This document shows, piece by piece, positions 28,372 to 36,205 of a stretch of 64,000 nucleotides of DNA. The notes under the pieces are model-generated. The model saw nothing but the letters and a program-made list of their open reading frames with translations, was not told where the DNA came from and made no database searches. Positions within the stretch are counted from its first letter, which is position 1, and each line of letters begins with the position of its first letter. The stretch comes from Photobacterium alginatilyticum (GTDB lineage: Bacteria > Pseudomonadota > Gammaproteobacteria > Enterobacterales > Vibrionaceae). Location of the stretch: assembly GCF_009910675.1 (NCBI RefSeq), contig NZ_RSEJ01000031.1:1-64000 (forward strand). The letters run 5' to 3'. The translations under genes were made by a program, and so were the position numbers.

Positions 28372-29465
28372 CGGTAGAACCCGAGCCCGACAGGCATCGA
28401 GCTGTATTGCAGCCAGAAGTTGTACCCGAAGTCGCCCATCCCGTTCAGCTTGGTGTAGTCCGCCTGGCTAAACTCGATGGTGAACGAATCCGGCTTGATG
28501 TCCGTCACCTTGGCACTCTTGTAGTCCCGGCAGTTGATAATCAGATGCTGCCGCGGGTCGTACATGTACGGAAAATGGCGGTTGAAGCTGTACTTGATGG
28601 TATTGGGGGCCACCGTTTCAAACTTGGCAGCGCCGGATAAGGGGTCGCTGTCAATGAAATGGCCGTAACTGTCAGGCTGGCGGCGATTGATAAACCGGGC
28701 CGGACTGTCACCATGCACCCCGCTATGCCAGAGCGCCGCGTCATAGATGTACGCGCTGCCGCCGTTTTCGACCTTGAGGAACAGCGCAAACATACCGGGG
28801 CCGGAACGGGCATACTGGTATAAATCAACGCTTTTGGTCTCTACAGTAATCGGTTCATCGATATGATGGTCTTTGTCCATGACATAGGTGTTTTCGCCAT
28901 ATCGCCAGCTCAAGACCATGCTGTTGCTGTAGGGGCTCAGCTTGGCAATCCCCACGGTGACCGTCGAACCTTTCACCCCGGTCAGGGTGAAGCGCCCTTT
29001 CAGTGCTGTATGGTCCATGCCGTTCATCGGCACCGTGACCACCTGATACAGGGTAAAGTCCCGGCACAGTACTTGTAACGCGCCGCTTTCCCGGTCTACG
29101 GTCTGCTTCCAGCTCATCGGGCGGCCGTTGGCAACCAGTGCCGGATAGCTCTGGGTCTTGTCAAAAGGCACTTCCATGGCCCAGCCATTGGTAACCAGCA
29201 TCGAGCCGCGGCCGTTGCCCACGGTCAGGGACAAATCCGGCTTCACGCCTGCGGTCATGTGCATGCTGCGGACCATGTGCGCCAAGGCACCAGACTGCGA
29301 GGTCCAGCCCTCATTGAACTTCGGATTGACCAGCAGGTTTTCGGCCCCGCCCAGCCCGGCGATTTTCTCGTACAGCTCGGCAACGGTCATTTCCATTAGC
29401 TCGGCCAGAAACTCAATCTTGTTGCGTGCGCTGCCCGCGGGCAGCTGATCTTTCAGTGTGCTCAT
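28368..29465 (-). CDS. Probable virion spike or receptor-binding protein
   Basis: 365 residues without close family recognition. The first 40 residues are helical (MTVAELYEKIAGLGG), then NLLVNPKFNEGWTSQSGALA opens a beta-rich region of the carbohydrate-binding-module type seen in many phage fibres (VNPxF..GW). PM2 spike protein P1 is of similar size (335). Last large structural gene before lysis, overlapping both neighbours by four bases. Function is inferred from size, fold type and place. Confidence 0.55.
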   Translation of the reverse strand: MSTLKDQLPAGSARNKIEFLAELMEMTVAELYEKIAGLGGAENLLVNPKFNEGWTSQSGALAHMVRSMHMTAGVKPDLSLTVGNGRGSMLVTNGWAMEVPFDKTQSYPALVANGRPMSWKQTVDRESGALQVLCRDFTLYQVVTVPMNGMDHTALKGRFTLTGVKGSTVTVGIAKLSPYSNSMVLSWRYGENTYVMDKDHHIDEPITVETKSVDLYQYARSGPGMFALFLKVENGGSAYIYDAALWHSGVHGDSPARFINRRQPDSYGHFIDSDPLSGAAKFETVAPNTIKYSFNRHFPYMYDPRQHLIINCRDYKSAKVTDIKPDSFTIEFSQADYTKLNGMGDFGYNFWLQYSSMPVGLGFYR

Positions 29466-30280
29466 CGGCTCACCTCGATAATTTGAATGGTATCGCCGTC
29501 GGTCCCGGCAAAGGTCAGCTCGGCGGTGGTTTCCAGTTTCAGCGGCTCGCCCGGTGTCAGCTCCCAGTCACTGCCGAGGGTCACGGCGTGGGTGTTGGTG
29601 GTCGGCACCTTGACCAAAACGTGACAGCGTGACGTATTCTTTGCCAGTACCGCGGCCCCGGCAGAGAGCGTCAGCACTTGGCTGGCAACGCTATCGCCGC
29701 CGACAGGCTTGGTTAGTAGCGGCGTGGTAGCGTAGACGCGGACCGCTTGCCCGGTCTCCAGTTTGACCTTGGGCAGTTCGGTAACCCCGACCTGCTGGCC
29801 CGCAGCCAGTGCTACATCCGGCAAGTGTGTTACGGCCAGTTGCTGATTGGCAGCCAGCTGGATAGCCGGAAGTTGTGACACGGTCACCTGCTGGCCGTCG
29901 GCAAGCTGGACTTTCGGCAGTTGGGAGATAGCAATCACCTGCCCGTCTGCCAGCATCACGGGGCTGGCAATATCAACCTGCTGCCCCGGTGCGAACACCA
30001 CCGCGGGCATCTGGGTAACATCGACTTTCTGCCCGTCCGTCGGCGGGATATAGCGGCCGAAACCGCAGATAATGGATACTGCCCCAGCCTCGCCCAAGTT
30101 CTCGACCGTAATCCGTCCGGTTAACTGGCTGTCGATGATTTGAGCGCCCGGCTTGAGGCGGTATTCGCCGCGTTCGGTACGGATGAGCACGCTATCGGGA
30201 CAGCTCTCGATATAGAGGAACTCCCCGATTGCCTGAAACTGCTCCTGCTGGCGCGGTTGCATTACGCGGTAGAAGGTCAT
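29462..30280 (-). CDS. Repeat-containing virion protein (16-residue repeats), probable vertex or fibre
   Basis: 272 residues. The first 80 residues form a compact beta-like domain. Residues 82-180 are about seven copies of a 14-16-residue unit of the form GQQVxVxQLPxVxLA, for example DGQVIAISQLPKVQLA and DGQQVTVSQLPAIQLA. Such repeats usually form a beta-solenoid shaft. The last 80 residues resemble a small head domain. Copy number could vary by slippage. Coupled to neighbours by ATGA overlaps. Confidence 0.6.
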   Translation of the reverse strand: MTFYRVMQPRQQEQFQAIGEFLYIESCPDSVLIRTERGEYRLKPGAQIIDSQLTGRITVENLGEAGAVSIICGFGRYIPPTDGQKVDVTQMPAVVFAPGQQVDIASPVMLADGQVIAISQLPKVQLADGQQVTVSQLPAIQLAANQQLAVTHLPDVALAAGQQVGVTELPKVKLETGQAVRVYATTPLLTKPVGGDSVASQVLTLSAGAAVLAKNTSRCHVLVKVPTTNTHAVTLGSDWELTPGEPLKLETTAELTFAGTDGDTIQIIEVSR

Positions 30281-30888
30281 TTTTTACCCCCGAAAATCGC
30301 CATCATGGCCAAGAAGAAGAAAATCAGACCGACCATCATGGTCATCTGCTTGGAGGTGGAAACCTGACCGCCGTCGGCCTTTATCGCCGCGAGGTCTTTA
30401 ATGGTCGCGAGGTTCTCGGCATTCTGTGTCGCTTGGTTGCCCGCCAGCCCGGCAAGCATCTGTAGGTTTTCACCGTGGGCTGTGCTGACATGTTTCATCG
30501 CATTGTTCGACACCTCGGCATTGGCCTTGAGGGCATCCCTGCCGAAATCAAACGACTTGCCGAGTGCCGCCTCGTTCGAGGCCAGTGCATCGCGGCCGAA
30601 ATCCATGGCCGAATCGACGGTCTCCTTGCCCATGTTCAGGGCCGCTTTGGACACGTCGGCATTGCTGTCGAGTGCCGCCTTGGTCACCTGGGTGTTGCTG
30701 GTCAATGCCAGCTCGCCCAACTCGGAAGCCCGTGCCATGGCTCCGTGGTCCGTCATATTGACGTTGATGTTAGAGCCGTTGACACCGGAAATCGCTACGC
30801 CGAGGTTATCACCGTCAATAGCGTTCTGGCCGCTGGTATTGGTTGTGGTCGTGGTGTTCTTGCTTGAGCTTTTGCCGCTGCCTCCCAT
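30277..30888 (-). CDS. Virion membrane protein with helical repeats
   Basis: 203 residues. A Ser/Thr/Asn-rich start (TTTTTNTSGQNAIDGDNLG), a middle with an 11-residue-like helical repeat (DSNADVSKAALNMG, DFGRDALASNEAALG, DFGRDALKANAEVS), and a single C-terminal membrane helix (MTMMVGLIFFFLAMMAIF). The order suggests a protein anchored in the virion inner membrane and reaching towards the capsid. No family recognised. Confidence 0.6.
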   Translation of the reverse strand: MGGSGKSSSKNTTTTTNTSGQNAIDGDNLGVAISGVNGSNINVNMTDHGAMARASELGELALTSNTQVTKAALDSNADVSKAALNMGKETVDSAMDFGRDALASNEAALGKSFDFGRDALKANAEVSNNAMKHVSTAHGENLQMLAGLAGNQATQNAENLATIKDLAAIKADGGQVSTSKQMTMMVGLIFFFLAMMAIFGGKK

Positions 30889-31298
30889 CAGTCGCCCTCC
30901 AACAATAAGGACAACACGGTGTCATGGGCCGTCTTGTCAGTAATTGAAAACCCGAATCGCGTGAGGATACGAGTCATCCCCCGGCGCACGGTGTGATATT
31001 TGATTTGGCGGTAGCCCTGCGATTTCACCGCCTCAATAATTGTCGGGGCGGCCGCAACCAGCCCGCGCCCGGTCATCGCCAGAATCAGGTAGCTATTGTC
31101 ATCCGTGACCATGCCCACAAAGCGGACCGAGACGCCTTTACCCTTGAGGTGATACAGACTGGCCTGTTTGCGCCTTACTGCATCGCAGCAAAATTCAAAC
31201 TCCGCCTTGGCCTGATTCACCCCGTTGAACGCCGGACGCAACAAAGCAAACTGGGCATTGATGTCGGCACGGTTGGGCCGTATCAGTTGAAAACGCAT
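30888..31298 (-). CDS. GNAT-fold-like phage protein
   Basis: 136 residues starting MRFQLIRPNR, with start and upstream stop overlapped (TGATG). The middle DNSYLILAMTGRGLVAAAPT followed by EAVKSQGYRQIKYHTVRRGM and ILTRFGFSI has the strand-helix-strand rhythm and the RFGF end of GNAT acetyltransferases. The acetyl-CoA loop is not clear, so activity is uncertain. It lies within the structural block. Confidence 0.5.
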   Translation of the reverse strand: MRFQLIRPNRADINAQFALLRPAFNGVNQAKAEFEFCCDAVRRKQASLYHLKGKGVSVRFVGMVTDDNSYLILAMTGRGLVAAAPTIIEAVKSQGYRQIKYHTVRRGMTRILTRFGFSITDKTAHDTVLSLLLEGD

Positions 31299-31504
31299 CA
31301 GCCCCCCTTGCCCATCAGAAACCACATACCCACGAGGACAACAACCAGCAGCAGCAACAGGTTCGAGCTGCCGCCGCCCATGTTGATATCACCGACACGA
31401 AAGCCGGACTCGTTATTGGCTTTAACACCGGATGGCCCGGCAGCCCCGCCGCCCGCGTTAATCGGCATCGAGCCGGAATTGGTAATGCCCGGAATTCCCA
31501 TCAT
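31298..31504 (-). CDS. Small virion membrane protein (68 aa)
   Basis: Gly/Asn-rich soluble half and one C-terminal helix (NLLLLLVVVLVGMWFLM) ending in KGG. The start at 31504 is set by a TAATG overlap with the gene before it. Typical of the small inner-membrane proteins of tailless viruses; no specific match. Confidence 0.65.
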   Translation of the reverse strand: MMGIPGITNSGSMPINAGGGAAGPSGVKANNESGFRVGDINMGGGSSNLLLLLVVVLVGMWFLMGKGG

Positions 31505-31656
31505 TACCGCTTCCCCCACACGATGTTGTAGAGCCAGAGGCCCATCACAACGGCAACCAGAATTTTGAGGGTGCGGCTGAACGCCTCACCCGTGAACAAC
31601 CCGCCGACAAAGCCCACGGTGCCAGCGAGCAACGGCCAGAATAGTAATGGCATCAT
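31504..31656 (-). CDS. Small two-helix membrane protein (50 aa)
   Basis: MMPLLFWPLLAGTVGFVGGL, then a polar turn and a second helix ILVAVVMGLWLYNIVW. GGGG lies just before the tandem ATGs, and it overlaps both neighbours (ATGA upstream, TAATG downstream). Probable virion membrane component. Confidence 0.6.
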   Translation of the reverse strand: MMPLLFWPLLAGTVGFVGGLFTGEAFSRTLKILVAVVMGLWLYNIVWGKR

Positions 31657-31922
31657 TTCCCCCTTAGCATCAGGAACATGAGCAGCATCAACAGCGCGAA
31701 GCCGCCGAACATCAGGTTGGTCGGCATGGCGTTCACCGGGTAGATTGGCTGCCCGGTCGGTTGCTGCGCTGGCTCCTCGTGGGTGGTGGTGCGGTTTTCT
31801 TCCGGTGCGGCCGACGCGACCTTGTCGGCCTCGTTGTCAAACCAAGAGTCGATAAGTTTTTCACCACCGCCGAGAATCGAATCGGTCAGGCCGCCCAAGC
31901 TTTCACCTAAGCTGTCAAGCAT
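31653..31922 (-). CDS. Virion membrane protein (89 aa)
   Basis: An acidic, proline-rich soluble N-terminal part (GGGEKLIDSWFDNEADKV) and a C-terminal helix NLMFGGFALLMLLMFLML ending RGK. It begins 12 bp after the capsid gene. The same layout (soluble head, C-terminal anchor) recurs in three other genes of this block. Confidence 0.65.
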   Translation of the reverse strand: MLDSLGESLGGLTDSILGGGEKLIDSWFDNEADKVASAAPEENRTTTHEEPAQQPTGQPIYPVNAMPTNLMFGGFALLMLLMFLMLRGK

Positions 31923-31934
31923 ATCTCCCGCCCC

Positions 31935-32786
31935 TTATGCCGCTTGCGGCAATGCGTTCACCTGCTCCACTGCCTCGACAATCACCGGCACACTGCCCAC
32001 GGCGTTTTTGTCCAGCTCGAAGGCCAGCTGCTTGCGGGCCGCCGTATTGAGCATGCCGTCGGCACCGAAGCCGTAGCGGATAAAATCGAGGCTGAACCAG
32101 CCCGCACACTGCTCTTTTTTCGACTGGGCCAAATCAAACGCGTTATCTTCCTTGATAACGTTCAACTCTTCGTAGTCGTCACGCAGGACGCGGACACGCT
32201 CGATAGAGTTATCCTTGAAATGGATGCGCTTGAGGTTTAAGGCCGGGCTGCGCTCGGAGAAATCAAACGGGGTGCGGCCAGTGGCGGCAGCATGCCAAGT
32301 GATTTCATACAGGCGCGGCATGTAATAACGCACGCTCTGTGCAGGCAGTACGTGGGCACGGGCACGGATAGACGGCGGCAGAATTTGCTTGCCGTTTTCA
32401 TCTACAGCAGGCTTGCTTTTCAGGGTGATATAGACAAACCAGATTTCACCGCCCAAGGTGACAAGGTCGGTCTGGCGGACGCCGATTTTGGTCCGCAGCG
32501 TCGGGTCACCGAATGACAGGATATAGCGCCCCGGCTGGGCGTAGTTCTTGCGGTGGGCCTGCAATTCGACCAGTGTTTCGCCGCTGACGCTGTACTTGGG
32601 CGAACCGTTTAGCGTTACTTCGACGCGCTCGATATCTTTGGGGTCGAGAATATCGGTCACCAGCTCGATACTGTGGTATGTCGGGCCAGCAACCAGACGC
32701 AATGATGCACGGTTGCCCCAGCCGACACCCTCTACCGGGTCAAGCTCTTTGGGGCGCGGGGCAAAAGGAGTATTCAGTAATTCCAT
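31935..32786 (-). CDS. Candidate double-jelly-roll major capsid protein
   Basis: 283 residues, beta-rich and without membrane segments. PM2 capsid protein P2 is 269 residues. YHSIELVTDILDPKDIERVE, YSVSGETLVELQAHRKNY and LGGEIWFVYITLKSK give alternating strands expected for two jelly rolls, and the C-terminal half has a second similar set (IHFKDNSIERVRVLRDDYEE). It follows GGGGAAAAC, and leads the run of small virion genes after the 37-residue gene. Assignment is by length, strand pattern and gene order; structure prediction would decide. Confidence 0.65.
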   Translation of the reverse strand: MELLNTPFAPRPKELDPVEGVGWGNRASLRLVAGPTYHSIELVTDILDPKDIERVEVTLNGSPKYSVSGETLVELQAHRKNYAQPGRYILSFGDPTLRTKIGVRQTDLVTLGGEIWFVYITLKSKPAVDENGKQILPPSIRARAHVLPAQSVRYYMPRLYEITWHAAATGRTPFDFSERSPALNLKRIHFKDNSIERVRVLRDDYEELNVIKEDNAFDLAQSKKEQCAGWFSLDFIRYGFGADGMLNTAARKQLAFELDKNAVGSVPVIVEAVEQVNALPQAA

Positions 32787-32795
32787 GTTTTCCCC

Positions 32796-32909
32796 TTAGC
32801 CAATGGCATCTTCGACGGCGTCGACATTGTTGGATGCCCAAATCATGCCAGCGGCGACCAATCCGGCAATTACAGCCGTAATCACATAGCCTTTCGTTTT
32901 TGCACTCAT
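32796..32909 (-). CDS. Tiny membrane protein before the capsid gene (37 aa)
   Basis: MSAKTKGYVITAVIAGLVAA followed by GMIWASNNVDAVEDAIG: one helix and an acidic tail. It is 9 bp before the capsid gene and has its own ribosome site (AGAGAG). Small proteins of this size occur next to capsid genes in PM2-like viruses. Confidence 0.6.
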   Translation of the reverse strand: MSAKTKGYVITAVIAGLVAAGMIWASNNVDAVEDAIG

Positions 32910-32988
32910 GTTATTTGCTCTCTGTTGTTGAACGTGATGAATTGCCCAACAGAAAAGCAAGCGATTCGGCTTTAAGGCAAACGAAAAA

Positions 32989-33018
32989 AAGCCCGTAAAC
33001 CTATAGGTCTACGGGCTT
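32989..33018 (-). terminator. Terminator of the CoiA/DUF6035-like gene
   Basis: AAGCCCGTA and TACGGGCTT pair; the inner ACC/GGT extends the stem, and seven T follow on the minus strand. It insulates the cargo gene from the capsid operon. Confidence 0.85.
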
Positions 33019-33056
33019 AAAGTAATTTGATTTAACTCACATTAGGAATGCCAATA

Positions 33057-34250
33057 TCAATACTTAACTTCGCTTCGGCAAACCTGACAGTAAACAAAGC
33101 AGGCTTTATAGTAAAAGCTATCGTTATTATTACATTTGGGGCAGCACAGGCTATCTAAGCTTTTTGACTTCTCAAGAGTATTAAATATCCGAGTAGATAG
33201 TGTCTCCTTGAGGCGCTTGCGCCGCTCTGAAGGGGTCTTTGGTTTAGAGTGAATTGGAGGGTTTTCTTTTACTATAAAAGAAAGGCTTGCCCTCGCTTGA
33301 ACTCTCAGCTCTTTTTCTTTTAATTGTTGCTGTCTCAGCGCTTCTGCTTCAGCTTCTTTTTGCTGTCGTATTTCCGCCCTACGCTTCATTACAAACGATT
33401 CAGCATCTTTTTTTAGCTGCTTTGAATCAACGAAATATAGTTTGCCTTCTGCTTTATCGAATTGAAGCTCCCTTACTGGGACCATGACATGTTCCCAGTA
33501 ATCATTTATGTATACAGTGTCACTATCCTCAATGATTTCCGGCTTCTTGTAGAAACACTTCAGTATAAGCTCATTAGCTTGTTTGCTGGCTTCTATGGCG
33601 TCTTTATCAAAGACTAATGCATTCCCCCTATTAGCATAAGCAATGTCTAGTTCAGAGAATGTCCTCGCTTCAAAATTAAGGAAAACCCAAGCAATATACG
33701 CATTGTTTTCTTTGTAAAATTGCTCACGGCTTATGATTACATCAATAAACGTCGTTGATACTTGTAACTCAAAAGCAACCTTTTGATTTGCGGCAATGTA
33801 TGTTGCTGCTACATCTGGTCTGCGCCATGATTTGGCAATCCCTGTCGGGTTTTCCTCTCGGAATGTTTTCTCAACATTAATATCCTCAAAGGCACTATCC
33901 ATGCTTAATAAGTTAGCCAATTCGTGCTTGTTATCCCTATGCGTTCGCCCTTCTTTTTGGCCGTTATATTGAATGGCAAGCATCTGCTCTTGAGTAAGAT
34001 TGCAGGTGGTTTTTATTGGGCAGTCGTCAGAATCTTTTACATGTCTAAAGTAAAAGCCGCCCCCCTTTTTTCCGGCAAGGATTAGGGGTTGAAAGCAAGT
34101 TGGACATAAAAGGGTTAACTCTTTTACTTTTGGTCTTAGCTTTCTTCTAATCTCAAACAACTCTTCTTCAGGCTTATCCAGATAGGTTGAAGTATTAACA
34201 GTCTCATCTGTATCTGGAATAAATATTTGACTAATGGCTTGAGTAATCAC
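33057..34250 (-). CDS. CoiA-like / DUF6035-type nuclease-domain protein with zinc fingers (cargo gene)
   Basis: 397 residues from a GTG start preceded by GGGAGGGGG. An N-terminal zinc pair (LLCPTCFQP) and FRHVKDSDDCP come first. Then the CoiA-like core: HRDNKHELANLL, the Asp in WRRPDVAATY and the ELQ in VAFELQVSTTF, which together look like a PD-(D/E)XK nuclease site. A long charged coiled coil follows and the end has CPKC and CQVC. The gene is AT-richer than its neighbours and forms its own unit between ATPase and capsid genes. A role in defence or DNA processing is inference. Confidence 0.65.
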   Translation of the reverse strand: MITQAISQIFIPDTDETVNTSTYLDKPEEELFEIRRKLRPKVKELTLLCPTCFQPLILAGKKGGGFYFRHVKDSDDCPIKTTCNLTQEQMLAIQYNGQKEGRTHRDNKHELANLLSMDSAFEDINVEKTFREENPTGIAKSWRRPDVAATYIAANQKVAFELQVSTTFIDVIISREQFYKENNAYIAWVFLNFEARTFSELDIAYANRGNALVFDKDAIEASKQANELILKCFYKKPEIIEDSDTVYINDYWEHVMVPVRELQFDKAEGKLYFVDSKQLKKDAESFVMKRRAEIRQQKEAEAEALRQQQLKEKELRVQARASLSFIVKENPPIHSKPKTPSERRKRLKETLSTRIFNTLEKSKSLDSLCCPKCNNNDSFYYKACFVYCQVCRSEVKY

Positions 34251-34274
34251 GCCCCCTCCCTTAAACAAGAGTCA

Positions 34275-34320
34275 ACAATAGACACACAGGCTTACAGTTA
34301 AGCAACTGGATGTCTATTGT
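34275..34320. promoter_or_regulatory. Inverted repeat in the promoter of the cargo gene
   Basis: ACAATAGACA at 34275-34284 and TGTCTATTGT at 34311-34320 are perfect 10-bp inverted arms, 26 bp apart, 25-70 bp before the GTG start. On the minus strand a TTGCTT-17-TCTATT promoter could lie within, its -10 overlapping one arm. This looks like an operator. Confidence 0.5.
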
Positions 34321-34373
34321 AGTTTCTTGTTGGATGGTAATTCCGTGATATATCCTTAATTATCCTAACAGTG

Positions 34374-35030
34374 CTACCAGCGAATACGCCCTTTCTCTGT
34401 ATCTGTGCCGACCTGTTTAATGTAGTCGAAATTATCAAGCAAACTTTGCTCGTTAACCGGAATTCCGGTCAAATCTTCAAGATACTTTCGGCTCTTGGGG
34501 GTCTTGGTCTTCATAAGGTACCCAAATTCACAGTTATCGATAATGGTCTTCGACACCTCCTGCCCACGCTGGAACAGGTTAATCGTGTGGATATTGTAAG
34601 AGCGCCCTAGCCTCAGTAATTTCCCGTGGTAGCCAGTGGCTTTACCCGGAGATGTTGAGTTCTCGGCCACCTCCTCAAGAATGGCCTTAACAGGCTTGAG
34701 GTGCTTGCCGTTACCCACGCTCCAAACGACTTTGCAGAACGCGTCAAAGTCCTTGGCGCTCATCTCTTTGGGCTGATAAGCAATTTTGAAACCTTGGCGT
34801 GTTTTTCGTCCGGCGATTGCCGCACTGGCGAAACTTCGCAGGTCTTTATAAACGCGAACGACACGACCTTGTAGCCTGCCGTCATATTCGCGCTTGGGAT
34901 CATAAATTACGACCTGGTCGGTTGGTTTAATCAGCAGTTTCTTTGCCAGTGAAGATTTACCGGAGCCCGACATGCCAACGACATACGCATGGTTATTATT
35001 CAGCTTGTTATTGTTGTTGACGGGCTCCAT
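34374..35030 (-). CDS. DNA-packaging ATPase (FtsK/HerA-A32 type)
   Basis: A 218-residue P-loop ATPase. Walker A is GMSGSGKSS at residues 19-27 (Lys25). The acidic Walker B-like VKAILEEVA is at about 114-122, and a sensor-like HTINLFQRG follows at about 150. Size and motifs fit the packaging ATPases of tailless internal-membrane viruses (PM2 P9, PRD1 P9). It would pump the genome through a vertex. The gene lies downstream of Rep, just before the cargo gene. Confidence 0.85.
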   Translation of the reverse strand: MEPVNNNNKLNNNHAYVVGMSGSGKSSLAKKLLIKPTDQVVIYDPKREYDGRLQGRVVRVYKDLRSFASAAIAGRKTRQGFKIAYQPKEMSAKDFDAFCKVVWSVGNGKHLKPVKAILEEVAENSTSPGKATGYHGKLLRLGRSYNIHTINLFQRGQEVSKTIIDNCEFGYLMKTKTPKSRKYLEDLTGIPVNEQSLLDNFDYIKQVGTDTEKGRIRW

Positions 35031-35033
35031 GGT

Positions 35034-35528
35034 CTAAGCGGCCTCCTGTTGCTGGTCATCGTTGGCGGCCTGCTTGGTCCTTTCCTTGGCGTCGGCAATA
35101 TCGGCAGCCTTGAGCTGCTTGACCTGCATCCAGCTGGAGAAGCCGAGCATACCAATAGCGGCAACAGCCATGATTTCATCCATGTAGGCCGCCAGCCAAG
35201 GCGGCGGATTGCCACCGTATTTCACAATGAGCGGCGCAACCTTATAGGCAACGCTCTCGGCCTGCTCCGGGTCAAAGGCAAAGTCCGGGTGTATCATGGC
35301 TTTCATGGTTTGCTCTACGGTCATCAGACCGATAAACACCATTCCGGCCGCCGCTTCGGTTTCTGCTTTTTGGCTCTCTTCTTTGGCCTTAATCGATGCC
35401 GGGTCAAAGTCTTCGTTGTCATCGGCCAGCGTTGACAAAAATGCCTTTTCGTCTTGCTCTGAATGGCTCTCGATAACCGGGTTACCGTCCAGTTCGGCGT
35501 CATTTACGGCTTGGTCTTTAGTTTCCAT
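35034..35528 (-). CDS. Acidic membrane protein upstream of the ATPase
   Basis: 164 residues starting METKDQAVND after GGAAATAGGT. The first 60 residues are acidic, then TEAAAGMVFIGLMTVEQTM and a likely helix MAVAAIGMLGFSSWM, and a charged end. No family recognised. It ends 3 bases before the ATPase start, so a role in packaging or membrane morphogenesis is plausible. Confidence 0.55.
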   Translation of the reverse strand: METKDQAVNDAELDGNPVIESHSEQDEKAFLSTLADDNEDFDPASIKAKEESQKAETEAAAGMVFIGLMTVEQTMKAMIHPDFAFDPEQAESVAYKVAPLIVKYGGNPPPWLAAYMDEIMAVAAIGMLGFSSWMQVKQLKAADIADAKERTKQAANDDQQQEAA

Positions 35529-35554
35529 ACCTATTTCCTTTGGTTTATGTTTGT

Positions 35555-36031
35555 TTAAAAACGGGCGATAGCACCGCCGCAAATTGCGCCCAGAACGATG
35601 CCGCGGACAATTGCCCACCACGGTTTAGTTTCGGTTTGGGGGGCGGTTGCTGTTCGGCTTGTTGCCTCAGTGTCAGAAGGCGCCTTTTCTTCAGAATCGC
35701 GGCTTTCACTGCCTGTTTCTGGCAGTGTCTTCGATGCTTTTTCAGTGATGCTTTCGGGTTCGTCTTGATGCCCATCGGTTAACGGCTCCGTGTCGGCTTG
35801 CTCGCTGGCAAGCAATTCATCCATGGTGGCGAAATATTGTGACCAGTTGTCCTGTAGACGCTTGCCTGTACGCTGGTCGGTACCGCAGATATCACAGGTG
35901 GTATACAGGAACTTTCCCCGTTTGCCGCGGGCTTGGTGGACTGTTATCACATTGCCACAGCGGCAGCGCTTACCGCCCAGTGTCGGGTTGGTGCTTTTAC
36001 GAACGGGCCAGCCGTTTACGTCCTTAGCCAT
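35555..36031 (-). CDS. Zinc-ribbon protein with C-terminal membrane helix
   Basis: 158 residues starting MAKDVNGWPV. A zinc ribbon is seen in KRCRCGNVITV and YTTCDICGTD (Cys-x-Cys then Cys-x2-Cys). An acidic, disordered middle (about 70-135) follows, then a C-terminal helix WWAIVRGIVLGAICGGAIARF. This could tether DNA or RNA to the membrane. No known family. Confidence 0.6.
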   Translation of the reverse strand: MAKDVNGWPVRKSTNPTLGGKRCRCGNVITVHQARGKRGKFLYTTCDICGTDQRTGKRLQDNWSQYFATMDELLASEQADTEPLTDGHQDEPESITEKASKTLPETGSESRDSEEKAPSDTEATSRTATAPQTETKPWWAIVRGIVLGAICGGAIARF

Positions 36032-36191
36032 GTTTCCCCCTTTGCTCCAGCTCACTCAATTTTTCGTTAACGCCGTTCATCCATGCCAGCACCAAGCGCA
36101 GCGGGGCCATGATTTTGCCTGCCATCATGCTGCCCTTGGCCTTGTCGACTTCCTTGCCTAGCTCAGACGTTATCTGCTTCAATTTATCCAT
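36024..36191 (-). CDS. Small helical protein downstream of Rep (55 aa)
   Basis: Starts MDKLKQITSELGKEVDKAKG with GGGA upstream; an amphipathic middle and a coiled C-terminal end (NEKLSELEQR). An alternative start 30 bp upstream overlaps the end of Rep. It overlaps the zinc-ribbon gene by 8 bases. Unknown function. Confidence 0.5.
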   Translation of the reverse strand: MDKLKQITSELGKEVDKAKGSMMAGKIMAPLRLVLAWMNGVNEKLSELEQRGKHG

Positions 36192-36205
36192 TTCGTTTGG
36201 TTCCC

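Noticed and set aside
29875-29887. GTGACACGGTCAC as a matS site inside the tailless virus
   Set aside because: The eighth base is G where the consensus needs C or T; a chance near-match within a coding repeat.
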